Shown: positions 9,140 to 18,386 of the stretch, piece by piece
Layout: every line of letters begins with the position of its first letter
Position numbering within the stretch: position 1 is the stretch's first letter
NCBI GenBank assembly: GCA_021307325.1
Contig: CP089931.1
Coordinates: forward strand, 768,979 to 832,978
From: Peptoniphilus sp. GNH
GTDB lineage: Bacteria > Bacillota > Clostridia > Tissierellales > Peptoniphilaceae
Direction of reading: 5' to 3'
Length of the DNA stretch: 64,000 bases
Program-made: the position numbers and the translations under genes
The notes under the pieces: model-generated
What the model saw: only the letters and a program-made list of their open reading frames with translations
Databases searched by the model: none
What the model was told of the DNA's origin: nothing

Positions 9140-12100
9140 CTATCTGTCTATATTAGATATTAGAGCATATCCTTCTAGATCGTATAGATAGGAGTAGGAT
9201 GTGCTTGCTACAAGTATTTCAAAGTAAGCCCAATGGCTTTCTTTTAAGTCTGTGAAGCCTTTTATTTCACTCTTTACTTTTCCTAAGCTATTTTCCTTAA
9301 CTTTTCTTTTGTCGAAGTGATTTAAGATTTTTACTGCTTCTGCTCTTGTTATGGCTGCATCTGGTCTAAAGCTTCCGTCTGGGTAGCCTTTGATGTGGCC
9401 GTTTGCATAGGCTCTTTCTATGGCTTCTTGATACTTGTGTCCTCTTATGTCTTTCATGTTAGTTGTTTTTTTGTTGTCTTTGTCTAGATAGAAGAGGGCT
9501 CTTGCGAATTCTGCTCTTGTTATGGCTTCGTCTGGTCTGAAGTTTCCATTTTCGTCTGTTTCCATGAGGTTTTTCTTTATCATGGCGTTTATCGCTGAGT
9601 TGTACCATGCATCTTTGGTGTCTTTTAGACCTGGGTTTTTGCTATTGCTTAGGTCTAGTCCTGCTAGTTTTGCTATCATTGAGGCTGCTTCTGCTCTTGT
9701 TATTTTTCCATTTGGTCTGAAGCTTCCGTCTGGATATCCTTTGATGTAGGCTTCTTTGTGTCTTAATTCGACCTTCTTTTCTTCTGTCTTTTCTACTTTC
9801 TTTTCTTCTTCTTTTGCCGGTCTTATTATTATGCCAAATTGAAGTTGTCTTGAGTAGCTATTGTTTACAGAGTTTTCTTGTGCGTTTTGATTTCTTCCTG
9901 AAGCTTCTGCTACAATGTTTGTTATTTCGTTTTCGTTTCTCGCATTGTCTATGTTTCTTTCTGCTTCTTGTCTTTGTTCTGGACTTAGGTTGTTGAGGTC
10001 TGAGATTTTTTTCTTGGCGTTTTCTTTTTGTGCTTCTAGAACTATGCCATCTACTTGTGCCTTGTCTGCTGCCCCGTCTACTCTTCTTTCGTAGTCATCT
10101 TTTTTGTTTTGGTCTAGCTTGTCTAGGGCTTCTATTTTTCGTTTTGCTTCGTCTTTGTATTCTATTAGACTTTTTCTTTCAGTTTGCTTTGTATTGGCAT
10201 CTTCTACTGCTGCATTTATTGCATTTTCATCTTGAGCTTGATTTATTGCTTCATCTGCTGCTTGACGTTCTCCGTCTTCTAGCTTGTCCATAGCGGCTAT
10301 TTTCTTTTTAGCATTTTCTTTTTGAGCGTCTAGAACTGCACTATTGATGTCGTTTTCGTTTTGCGCCCCTTCTATTCTTGTTATGAAGGGTGATTTTTCA
10401 TCTTGGTTTAACTCTTTTAGTGCTTCTACCTTAGCCTTTGCTGCTTCTTTAGATCTTTCTAGTTGTTCCTTTTTTTGGTTTTCTTGGTCTAGGCGTTCTT
10501 TAGCTTGTCTTACTTGACCTAAACGTCCTTCTAGCTCAGCTTTCTTGCCTGTGTCTGTTACCTTGTCTACCTTTTCTTGAGCAGCTTGTATTTCTTCGCC
10601 TTTTACTGCTCCATTTTTGTCTTCAAGGTCTTTTACTGCTTTTTCTGCTATGATTTGATTTAGTTTTTCTTGAAGTTCTTGTTTTTTAGCAGGATCTGTA
10701 ACTTGATTTATCTTTTCTTGAGCTTTACTTATGTTTTCGCCTGTGATGTCAGCTCCTGTTAGTCCGTCTAAGGCTCCTTGTGCTTCGCCTTGGGCGTCTT
10801 TTTCTTTTTTGTCTTTTACAACCTTATTCAAGCGGTTTTGATAGCCTTGTTTCTTTTCTTCTGTCTTTACCTTGTTGATTTTTCCTTGAGCATCTTGTAT
10901 CGCTTCATTTGTAACATTGGCATCTGGTTTTTCAAGCTTTTGTAAGGCTTTTTCTGCTTCTAGTTGAGCCTTGGCTTCTTTTATTTGATCTAGTTGTCCT
11001 TGTAGTTCTTGTTTTGTAGTAGGATCTGTAACTTGATTTATCTTTTCTTGCGCATCATCTATTGCAGCATCGGTGACATTAGCATCTGGCTTTGATAGAT
11101 CTCCTATGGCTTTTCTTGCTTCGGCTTCTTTTTTTGCTTTTTCTGCGTCTTTTGCTGCTTGGTCTGCTGCCTTCTTTGCTTCTTCTGCTTCTTTTGCTTT
11201 TCTTGCTGCGTCTTCTGCTTTTTGGTCTGCTTCTGTCTTTGCTTGGTCGGCAGTTTGTTTTGCAGTGTCTGCATCAGTTTTTGCTTGGTCTGCTGCAGTC
11301 TTTGCTTGATCTGCTGCTTGGGCCTTTGTTTTTGCGTCTTGATCTGTTGGATCTTTTTGCACTACTTGGTCTGCAGCTTCTTTTGCAGTCTTTGCTTTTT
11401 CTGCTGCTTCTTTTGCCTTATCTTGCGCTTCTTGTGCTGCTTTTTGGGCCTTTTCTGCTTCTTTTGCTGCTTGGTCTGCAGCTTCTTTTGCAGCGTCTGC
11501 TTTTTCTTTTGCTTCTTTTGCTTTTTTTGCTTTTTCTACTGGGTCTTGTTCTTGGTCTGCAGCTTCTTTTGCAGCCTTTGCTTCTTGTGCTTTTCTTGCT
11601 GCTTCTTCTGCTTTTGCGTCTGCTGCTGTCTTTGCTTGGTCAGCTGCATCTTTTGCAGTGCCTGCATCAGTTTTTGCTTTTTCTGCTGCAGTCTTTGCTT
11701 CTTCTGCTGTTTTCTTTGCTGCTGCTTTTTCTGCGTCTTTTGCTGCTTGGTCTGCTGCCTTCTTTGCTTCTTCTGCTTCCCCTGCTTTTCTTGCTGCGTC
11801 TTCTGCTTTTTGGTCTGCTTCTGTCTTTGCTTGGTCGGCAGTTTGTTTTGCAGTGTCTGCATCAGTTTTTGCTTGGTCTGCTGCCTTCTTTGCTTCTTCT
11901 GCTGCTTGGGCCTTTGTTTTTGCGTCTTGATCTGTTGGATCTTTTTGCACTACTTGGTCTGCAGCTTCTTTTGCAGCCTTTGCTTTGTCTGCTGCGTCTT
12001 TTGCCTTTTCTTGTGAGTCTTTTGCTTTTTCTGCAGCTTCTTTTGCAGCTTCTTTTGCCTTTTCGGCTGCTTCTTTTGCAGCGTCTGCTTTTTCTTTTGC

Positions 12101-15100
12101 TTCTTTTGCTTTTTTTGCTTTTTCTTGTGGGTCTTGTTCTTGGTCTGCAGCTTGTTTTGCTTGGTCTGCTTCTTGTGCTTTTGTGTCTGCGTCAGTTTTT
12201 GCTTGATCGGCAGTTTGTTTTGCTTGGTCTGCTGCCTTCTTTGCTTCGTCTGCTTTTTGTTTTGCTTGATCTGCTGCTTCTTTTGCTTCTTCTGCTGTCT
12301 TCTTTGCTGCTGCTTTTTCTGCGTCTTTTGCTGCTTGGTCTGCTGCCTTCTTTGCTTCTTCTGCTTCTTTTGCTTTTCTTGCTGCGTCTTCTGCTTTTTG
12401 GTCTGCTTCTGTCTTTGCTTGGTCGGCAGTTTGTTTTGCAGTGTCTGCATCAGTTTTTGCTTGGTCTGCTGCAGTCTTTGCTTGATCTGCTGCTTGGGCC
12501 TTTGTTTTTGCGTCTTGATCTGTTGGATCTTTTTGCACTACTTGGTCTGCAGCTTCTTTTGCAGTCTTTGCTTTTTCTGCTGCTTCTTTTGCCTTATCTT
12601 GCGCTTCTTGTGCTGCTTTTTGGGCCTTTTCTGCTTCTTTTGCTGCTTGGTCTGCAGCTTCTTTTGCAGCGTCTGCTTTTTCTTTTGCTTCTTTTGCTTT
12701 TTTTGCTTTTTCTACTGGGTCTTGTTCTTGGTCTGCAGCTTCTTTTGCAGCCTTTGCTTCTTGTGCTTTTCTTGCTGCTTCTTCTGCTTTTGCGTCTGCT
12801 GCTGTCTTCGCTTGGTCAGCTGCATCTTTTGCAGTGCCTGCATCAGTTTTTGCTTTTTCTGCTGCAGTCTTTGCTTCTTCTGCTGTTTTCTTTGCTGCTG
12901 CTAGATCTTTTGCTGCTTGGGCATCTTCTTCTGCTTGGGTTACTGCTTGATTGATGCCATTTTCATCGTTTGCAGCTTGTATTGCTTGATTTGCTTTGTC
13001 TTTTTTATCTGTTGGCAAACCATCTATTTCTGCCACTTTTTTCTTGGCATTTTCTTTTTGAGCTTCTAGAACTATCTTGCCTACATCATCAATTGTGCTT
13101 GCGGCTTTTACTCTTGTCTTGAAGCCATCTTTTTCTGCAGTGTCTAACTTTTCTAATTTGTTTATGGCTTTTTCTGCTTCGGTTTTTGCTTCGTTTAGTT
13201 TGTCAAGGTTTTCTTTAGCTTGTTTTACATCGTTTAGACGTCCTTCTAGCTCAGTTTTCTTGCCTGTGTCTGTTACATTATTTATTTTTTCTTTGGCTTT
13301 TGTTATTTCTCCGTCTGTTACGTTTCCTTTTTTGTCTTCAAGCTCTTTTACTGCTTTTTCTGCTATGATTTGATTTAGTTTTTCTTGAAGTTCTTTCTTT
13401 TTATCAAGATCTGTAACTTTATCTATTTCTTCTTGAGCCTTTTTGATGTTTTCGTCTGTGATGTCATCGCCTGTTAGTTTGTCCAGGGCTTTTTGAGCTT
13501 CGCCTTGGGCCTTATCTTCTTTTTCTTTTGCCTTTTTCGCTTCTTTTACTTGGTCTAGACGTCCTTCTAGGGCAGTTTTCTTGTTTGTGTCTGTTACCTT
13601 GTCTATTTTTTCTTGAGCAGCTTGTATTTCTTTGTCTGTTACTGCTCCTTTTTTGCCTTCAAGGGCGGTAACTGCTGCTTCTGCCACTTTTTCTTTTATG
13701 GTGTTTAGACGATCTGTTAGGCTTTGTTTCCAGTCTTGTTTTACTGTATTTATTAGACCTTCTGCATTGCTTATGTCGTCGTTAGTTACTCCTTCTATGC
13801 TCTTGCCTTCGATTTCTTTTAATTTATTGTCTGCCTTGATGTATTTGTCTACTTCTGCTAAGCGATTTTCTAGATCTGTTTTGGCTTGTCCATTTTCTAG
13901 AGCGTCTACTTTTGCCTTGGCTTGGTCGTATTTTTCTTGTGTCTTTGCTTGTTCTGCTGCTTCTACCAATGCTGTTGCTTCTGTTAGTTTTTCGTAGGCT
14001 GTTTTATTTGTTTTTATGGTGTTTAGACGTTCTGTTAGGCTTTGTTGCCAGTCTTGTTTTACTGCGTTTATTAGACCTTCTGCGCTGCTTATGTCGTCGT
14101 TACTTACTCCTGCTATGCTCTTGCCTTCGATTTCTTTTAATTTATTGTCTGCTTTGATGTATTTGTCTACTTCTGCTAGACGATTTTGTAATTTTGTTTT
14201 GTCTTGACCTTGTGTTAGGGCTTCGACTTTTGCCTTGGCTTGGTCGTATTTTTCTTGTGTCTTTGCTTGTTCTGCTGCTTCTACCAATGCTGTTGCTTCT
14301 GTTAGTTTTTCGTAGGCTGTTTTATTTGTTTTTATGGTGTTTAGACGTTCTGTTAGGCTTTGTTTCCAGTCTTGTTTTACTGCTTTTATTAGATCTTCTG
14401 CGCTGCTTATGTCGGTTGGTGTTACGTCTGCTATATTTTTGCCTGCAAGGTCTTTGATAGCTTTGTCTGCTTTGATGTATTTGTCTACTTCTGCTAAGCG
14501 ATTTTCTAGATCTGTTTTTGCTTGTCCATTTTCTAGAGCGTCTACTTTTGCCTTGGCTTCACCATATTTTTCTTGTGTCTTGGCTTGTTCTGCTGCTTCT
14601 ACCAATGCTGTTGCTTCTTTTATTGCCTTTTGTTTTTTGATTTCATCAAGTTTTCCTTGTAGCTCTTGTTTCTTTGCTGGATCTGTTACTTGATTAATTT
14701 TCTCTTGAGCTTTTTTTATGTTTTTGTCTGTGATGCTATCGCCTGTTAGTCCGTCTATGGCACCTTGTGCTTCGCCTTGGGCTTTCTTTTCGTCAATAGC
14801 TTTCTTTACTTCTGTTAAGCGTCCTTGAAGAGCTGTTTTTTCATTGCTGTTTTCTAATGCATCAACTTTTGCTTTTGCTTCGTCATATTTGTCTTGTGTC
14901 TTTGCTTGTTCTGCTGCTTCTACTGCTACTGTTGCATCTTTTAAGGCTTTGTTGGTTTTGCCTTTGGCTTCTGCCTTTGTTTTTATTTCTTCTGCTGCTG
15001 TCGCATTTTTTGCCTTGTCAACTTGACCTTGGAATGTTGTTTTTTCGTCTGCTTCTAAGCCTTCTATGTTTCCTATTGCTGTTTTTATTTCTTCTTTTTT

Positions 15101-17089
15101 GCTATTTAGGTCTTTTAAGGCTTGGATGGCTTGGCCTAAGTCTTGGGCTTTTGCATCTATTGTGTCTTGGTTTCTTTCTGTGCCAGCATCTATGTTTTGT
15201 ATCATGGCTTGGGCTTCTGCTACTTTTGTTTGCAGGGTCTTAGCTGGGTCTGATGTGGTGTCTTTTGCCAGTAGCCCGTTTGCTTCTTGTATTTTTGCTT
15301 CTAGAGATGTTTTTTCTAATGCTTTAGCACTTGCCGTGAAGACTTGGTCGCTGTTTATGCTTGTGTCTTGTGCTGGGGACCATAAAATCTTTATGCCAAA
15401 TCCATTTTTTGCTGTGGCTTGGGGGAATTCTCCTACCGGTAGGCTTGTACCATTTTTTACATAGAATTTATCTGTATTTGCTAATGATTCTACCCCTTCT
15501 CCCACCTTAAAGCTTACTTCGCTTGTACCTTGTGGCTTGGCATAGGTCGGGTTTTTGTCGTATGTCTTTTGTCCTGCTTGAGGATTGTAATTATCCAAGG
15601 CACTATTTAATTTTTCTTTGAATTCATCTACAACTCTTTGCGTACTATTTTGGTTTTCGAAACAAGTTTTTGCCGAGTCAAAGGCTTCTTTTAAGGCATC
15701 GTCAACAGCTTTGCTTACCCATGTCCTTCCCATGAACACATTAGAGCCATCATCTGCTATTACATCTGCTTTTGTTATATTCTTGTAACGGTCTAGGGTC
15801 TTTTTTAATTCTTCCTTTTTTGCTGAAATTTGCCACTTGCCTATATATTTCATTTCTGGATACTTGCTGATACTATTCGGATTACCTTTAAAAGGTCTGC
15901 TACTTGTACTCCAACCATTAAATTTCCAAACATTTCCAGTTTCTTGATCGGTCCATTTGTCAAAACTATCACTTGTATTTGCCGAATATCCTTCGTCAGG
16001 ATTAAAGTACACGCCATAATTAGCTGGCTTTAACTGTTTTAAAGCATCGGGCAGAGTTTCCCCCTCTATAGCTTCGAAGTTAAATGAAACTCGATGTAAT
16101 ACCAATTTTTTGGAATTTTCCAAATCCATGCCTGGATAGGATCCATTATTGTAACTTTCTCCCGGATCTTTTACATAGATATGCTTTATTTTATCGCTAG
16201 TGAAGGCATTTTTTCCAAGTTTCACATTTTTGGTCATATTTCTAAAGTCGATGTCTCCCGAAATTGGATTTTTTGCGAAAGCTTCTTCTCCAATTTCTTC
16301 AAGATTAGGCATCCCTTCGAAATCAACTGAGCTTATATGATTTTCAGAAAATGCTTTTCCTTCAATTCTTTTTAAACTCGGCAGATTACTGAAGGTAACT
16401 TTGTATAATTTGTTCATTGGAAAAGCTTTATACCCTATACTCTCAAGCTTTGGCAAGTTTGAAAGTGTCAAACGATGAATATATTGGTGTTCGTATGTTG
16501 GATTATATCCATGAAAAGCTCTATTCATAATTCTTTGAAGCTCGTTCAAATTTTCGAGCTTCAACTCATCCATTCTCAAAACTGAAGAAAAAGCAGCTGG
16601 CCCAATATATCTTAGATATTTTGCCTCGCTTACGTCTGGGAAAAGTGGAGAATTACCGCTGGATTCATTAAATTCAGGAATAATAGAGAATCCTCCCCAT
16701 ATTTCACCATATTTACTTTTTATAGTAGCTCCTAATGCCACTATTTTTTTGCCATATATAGTTGCAGGAATCTTTATCCTCTTTCCAGTATATTTTCTTT
16801 CTAGACTAGGAGCTACGTCGTGTTGTCCTTCGTTTTTTAAGCATATTCCCACTTCTCCAGAAGCCGCTCTGTAATAAGGCTCTGGATTATCACTTACTGC
16901 ATTTTGTTCTCGTGTTGTGTCGAATGGATCCATTATTACACAATCATAGGGATCAAGATTTATAAGTTCACCCTGTGCAAAGCTTGATACAGGAAAGACT
17001 CCTATTAACATAATAATGGCCAGAAGTATGCTCCCTAGCCTTCTTGCTTCAAATATTTTCTCTTTTTTCTTTTCGTATTTTTCTTTCAA
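9140..17089 (-). CDS. Giant SLH-anchored surface protein with LRR, repeat and GA-like modules
   Basis: About 2,649 residues, exported by an N-terminal signal peptide (ending near SSFA-QG). Order of parts: BspA-type leucine-rich repeats (about 155-300); a FIVAR-like and beta segment (about 420-585); helical repeats of about 106 residues (about 600-1390); an Ala/Lys/Glu/Asp-rich coiled-coil block made of three 196-residue units (about 1395-1980); GA-like three-helix modules (about 2000-2410); and three SLH motifs with GYPDGSFRPN and ITRAEA at the C-terminus. SLH domains bind secondary cell-wall polysaccharide. The TTG at 17089 is chosen because GAAGGAG lies 8 bases upstream; the GTG at 17098 overlaps that site. 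The long leucine-rich frames on the other strand are shadows. Function is inferred as surface fibre, adhesion or host-protein binding. Confidence 0.88.
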   Translation of the reverse strand: MKEKYEKKKEKIFEARRLGSILLAIIMLIGVFPVSSFAQGELINLDPYDCVIMDPFDTTREQNAVSDNPEPYYRAASGEVGICLKNEGQHDVAPSLERKYTGKRIKIPATIYGKKIVALGATIKSKYGEIWGGFSIIPEFNESSGNSPLFPDVSEAKYLRYIGPAAFSSVLRMDELKLENLNELQRIMNRAFHGYNPTYEHQYIHRLTLSNLPKLESIGYKAFPMNKLYKVTFSNLPSLKRIEGKAFSENHISSVDFEGMPNLEEIGEEAFAKNPISGDIDFRNMTKNVKLGKNAFTSDKIKHIYVKDPGESYNNGSYPGMDLENSKKLVLHRVSFNFEAIEGETLPDALKQLKPANYGVYFNPDEGYSANTSDSFDKWTDQETGNVWKFNGWSTSSRPFKGNPNSISKYPEMKYIGKWQISAKKEELKKTLDRYKNITKADVIADDGSNVFMGRTWVSKAVDDALKEAFDSAKTCFENQNSTQRVVDEFKEKLNSALDNYNPQAGQKTYDKNPTYAKPQGTSEVSFKVGEGVESLANTDKFYVKNGTSLPVGEFPQATAKNGFGIKILWSPAQDTSINSDQVFTASAKALEKTSLEAKIQEANGLLAKDTTSDPAKTLQTKVAEAQAMIQNIDAGTERNQDTIDAKAQDLGQAIQALKDLNSKKEEIKTAIGNIEGLEADEKTTFQGQVDKAKNATAAEEIKTKAEAKGKTNKALKDATVAVEAAEQAKTQDKYDEAKAKVDALENSNEKTALQGRLTEVKKAIDEKKAQGEAQGAIDGLTGDSITDKNIKKAQEKINQVTDPAKKQELQGKLDEIKKQKAIKEATALVEAAEQAKTQEKYGEAKAKVDALENGQAKTDLENRLAEVDKYIKADKAIKDLAGKNIADVTPTDISSAEDLIKAVKQDWKQSLTERLNTIKTNKTAYEKLTEATALVEAAEQAKTQEKYDQAKAKVEALTQGQDKTKLQNRLAEVDKYIKADNKLKEIEGKSIAGVSNDDISSAEGLINAVKQDWQQSLTERLNTIKTNKTAYEKLTEATALVEAAEQAKTQEKYDQAKAKVDALENGQAKTDLENRLAEVDKYIKADNKLKEIEGKSIEGVTNDDISNAEGLINTVKQDWKQSLTDRLNTIKEKVAEAAVTALEGKKGAVTDKEIQAAQEKIDKVTDTNKKTALEGRLDQVKEAKKAKEKEDKAQGEAQKALDKLTGDDITDENIKKAQEEIDKVTDLDKKKELQEKLNQIIAEKAVKELEDKKGNVTDGEITKAKEKINNVTDTGKKTELEGRLNDVKQAKENLDKLNEAKTEAEKAINKLEKLDTAEKDGFKTRVKAASTIDDVGKIVLEAQKENAKKKVAEIDGLPTDKKDKANQAIQAANDENGINQAVTQAEEDAQAAKDLAAAKKTAEEAKTAAEKAKTDAGTAKDAADQAKTAADAKAEEAARKAQEAKAAKEAADQEQDPVEKAKKAKEAKEKADAAKEAADQAAKEAEKAQKAAQEAQDKAKEAAEKAKTAKEAADQVVQKDPTDQDAKTKAQAADQAKTAADQAKTDADTAKQTADQAKTEADQKAEDAARKAKEAEEAKKAADQAAKDAEKAAAKKTAEEAKEAADQAKQKADEAKKAADQAKQTADQAKTDADTKAQEADQAKQAADQEQDPQEKAKKAKEAKEKADAAKEAAEKAKEAAKEAAEKAKDSQEKAKDAADKAKAAKEAADQVVQKDPTDQDAKTKAQAAEEAKKAADQAKTDADTAKQTADQAKTEADQKAEDAARKAGEAEEAKKAADQAAKDAEKAAAKKTAEEAKTAAEKAKTDAGTAKDAADQAKTAADAKAEEAARKAQEAKAAKEAADQEQDPVEKAKKAKEAKEKADAAKEAADQAAKEAEKAQKAAQEAQDKAKEAAEKAKTAKEAADQVVQKDPTDQDAKTKAQAADQAKTAADQAKTDADTAKQTADQAKTEADQKAEDAARKAKEAEEAKKAADQAAKDAEKAKKEAEARKAIGDLSKPDANVTDAAIDDAQEKINQVTDPTTKQELQGQLDQIKEAKAQLEAEKALQKLEKPDANVTNEAIQDAQGKINKVKTEEKKQGYQNRLNKVVKDKKEKDAQGEAQGALDGLTGADITGENISKAQEKINQVTDPAKKQELQEKLNQIIAEKAVKDLEDKNGAVKGEEIQAAQEKVDKVTDTGKKAELEGRLGQVRQAKERLDQENQKKEQLERSKEAAKAKVEALKELNQDEKSPFITRIEGAQNENDINSAVLDAQKENAKKKIAAMDKLEDGERQAADEAINQAQDENAINAAVEDANTKQTERKSLIEYKDEAKRKIEALDKLDQNKKDDYERRVDGAADKAQVDGIVLEAQKENAKKKISDLNNLSPEQRQEAERNIDNARNENEITNIVAEASGRNQNAQENSVNNSYSRQLQFGIIIRPAKEEEKKVEKTEEKKVELRHKEAYIKGYPDGSFRPNGKITRAEAASMIAKLAGLDLSNSKNPGLKDTKDAWYNSAINAMIKKNLMETDENGNFRPDEAITRAEFARALFYLDKDNKKTTNMKDIRGHKYQEAIERAYANGHIKGYPDGSFRPDAAITRAEAVKILNHFDKRKVKENSLGKVKSEIKGFTDLKESHWAYFEILVASTSYSYLYDLEGYALISNIDR
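11145..12908 (-). repeat. Three tandem in-frame 588-bp repeat units inside the giant gene
   Basis: The same sequence recurs at a spacing of 588 bases (196 codons); for example GCGTCTTTTGCTGCTTGG starts at 11145, 11733 and 12321. The first and third units are almost identical over ~580 bases (one visible difference is T/C near 12810). The middle unit has diverged in its central part. Each unit encodes an Ala-rich coiled coil with the marker KDPTDQDAKTKAQAA. Unit number can change by recombination without a frameshift. Confidence 0.9.
13660..14625 (-). repeat. Tandem ~318-bp repeats inside the giant gene
   Basis: About three copies of a 106-residue unit lie in tandem. The marker GTTAGTTTTTCGTAGGCT begins at 13983 and again at 14301, exactly 318 bases apart. 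Units encode EATALVEAAEQAKTQEKY followed by a KYIKAD segment and an LTERLNTIK segment. Confidence 0.85.
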
Positions 17090-17150
17090 AAGTTTCACTC
17101 CTTCTTATCCTTGTTAAGATTTGGGTACAAAGATACAGTTTTATCTGAAA

Positions 17151-17185
<35 letters not shown>

Positions 17186-17339
17186 GTAGGCATCAGGCTA
17201 TGTCTAGGTTCTAAATTGTATTTTTTCTTCATATCATTTTTTGTAAATAGATATATTTTTTTGATTAAAACTCACTTATGCTCGTTTTAAAAGTGTACTG
17301 CTTCTATTTTTGACCGCAAAAAAATTTTTTTGAAAGCAA

Positions 17340-17385
17340 AAATAGGAAAAGACAGGGCTTATGGTCTCCTTGTCTTTTCCTATTT
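17340..17385. repeat. Long perfect inverted repeat (15-bp arms)
   Basis: AAATAGGAAAAGACA at 17340-17354 is the exact reverse complement of 17371-17385, with a 16-base loop. On the minus strand it is followed by TTTTTG, so it may be a second terminator behind tRNA-Leu that shields the TA-tract promoter from read-through. Confidence 0.7.
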
Positions 17386-17444
17386 ATGATTTTATTTAAT
17401 TTTGCTATTTTGTTTTATGTTTTAAAATATTTTTATATTAGGCA

Positions 17445-17476
17445 TAAAAAATGATAGACCCGACCGAGCCTATCAT
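17445..17476 (-). terminator. Terminator of tRNA-Leu
   Basis: ATGATAG and CTATCAT form a stem around a GC-rich loop, followed on the minus strand by TTTTTT, a few bases after the tRNA 3' end. Confidence 0.8.
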
Positions 17477-17480
17477 ATTT

Positions 17481-17567
17481 TGGTGCCGAAGGTGGGACTC
17501 GAACCCACACGGTGTTGCCACCACGAGATTTTGAGTCTCGCACGTCTGCCAATTCCATCACTTCGGC
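17481..17567 (-). tRNA. tRNA-Leu (anticodon CAA)
   Basis: An 87-base class II tRNA with a long variable arm. The 7-bp acceptor stem GCCGAAG/CTTCGGC, TTCGAGTCC T-loop and encoded 3' CCA are all present. The anticodon loop reads CTCAAAA, giving CAA for UUG codons. Confidence 0.95.
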
Positions 17568-17641
17568 AAGTGAACTTGCATTAAGACGTTCTTTAGTTTA
17601 ACATGTTTACTGAAATTTTGCAATAACTTAAAGGAGCTTTT

Positions 17642-18343
17642 ATGACAAAATCTAAAGTTTTTGATTCGAATAAGCTTATAAGCGATTTAAAGAGTCTAGC
17701 CGATCCTTCTTATAAGGATTTTATGGCGGGTCTATTGCCAAATCTGGATCCTAAAAGCATAATTGGCGTTCGTATGCCTGCTTTGCGCTCCTACCTCAAG
17801 GGTCTTGGCTCTTTTGATGAGGTCGAGGTCTTTTTGAGGGACTTGCCCCATCGCTTTTATGAGGAGAATCTCCTACATATGATGATAATTTCAAGGCTTA
17901 AAGATTATGACTTGTGGAAGGAGGAGCTTGTCATCTTCTTTCCCTACATAGATAATTGGGCTGTCTGTGATTTGCCTGCTAAGAAGGACCTTCTTAAAAA
18001 TGCCCATGATTTAAAGGTTTTTATAAGAGAGCATTTGAAAACGGACTTGCCCTATCAAATCAGATATTTGATTAATCTTTTGAGGGTTTTTTATTTGGAC
18101 GATTTTTTTGATGATGAGGTGCTAGAGCTTGTCCTTAAGGTGGATAGTCCTTCTTATTATGTGAAAATGATGAAGGCTTTTTTTGTTCAAAGTCTTTTTG
18201 TAAAAGACAGGGACTTAGCCTTGAAGATTTTGAGAGATAAGGTCTTGGATGAAAAGACTCAAAAAATGGCTCTTAGAAAAATTTTGGATTCTAAAAGAGT
18301 TGATAGGCTTACTAAAGAATATATAAGGAGCTTGAGCTTGTAA
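17642..18343 (+). CDS. DNA alkylation repair protein, AlkD-like
   Basis: 233-residue protein of the AlkD/COG4912 family. These are all-helical HEAT-like DNA glycosylases that remove bulky or positively charged N3- and N7-alkylated bases. Visible family features are RMPALRSYLKGL near residue 43, FYEENLLHMM near 73 and DNWAVCDLPAKK near 105, which hold conserved aromatic and acidic residues of the DNA-binding cleft. AAAGGAG lies 5 bases before the ATG. It is a single-gene unit ending in a strong terminator. The family includes divergent members, so catalytic activity rests on homology. Confidence 0.85.
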   Translation: MTKSKVFDSNKLISDLKSLADPSYKDFMAGLLPNLDPKSIIGVRMPALRSYLKGLGSFDEVEVFLRDLPHRFYEENLLHMMIISRLKDYDLWKEELVIFFPYIDNWAVCDLPAKKDLLKNAHDLKVFIREHLKTDLPYQIRYLINLLRVFYLDDFFDDEVLELVLKVDSPSYYVKMMKAFFVQSLFVKDRDLALKILRDKVLDEKTQKMALRKILDSKRVDRLTKEYIRSLSL

Positions 18344-18347
18344 AATA

Positions 18348-18386
18348 AAAACTGATAAGGTGATGTCCTTATCAGTTTTATTTTTT
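18348..18386. terminator. Terminator between AlkD-like and M16C genes
   Basis: AAAACTGATAAGG and CCTTATCAGTTTT form a 13-bp perfect stem with a 6-base loop and a T-tract. It lies between converging genes and could work both ways. Confidence 0.9.

Larger units (their letters stand above)
17186..17480. other. Intergenic region upstream of the giant gene, with two hairpins
   Basis: No gene is visible. It holds the tRNA-Leu terminator at 17445-17476 and a long inverted repeat at 17340-17385, both listed separately. The remaining sequence is AT-rich and could include upstream control sites for the giant gene's promoter. Confidence 0.6.

Noticed and set aside
11092-12954. Very long leucine-rich open frames on the plus strand (up to 620 codons) inside the giant gene
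   Set aside because: They are shadows of the Ala/Lys/Glu repeat codons on the minus strand. They have no ribosome-binding sites, monotonous composition, and no signal-like or domain features.
11145-14625. Regular repeats that might suggest a CRISPR array
   Set aside because: Repeat periods (588 and 318 bases) are multiples of three, there are no unique spacers, and the repeats are coding.
17096-17098. GTG as start codon of the giant gene
   Set aside because: This GTG overlaps the GGAG ribosome-binding site itself; the TTG at 17089 has proper 8-base spacing.
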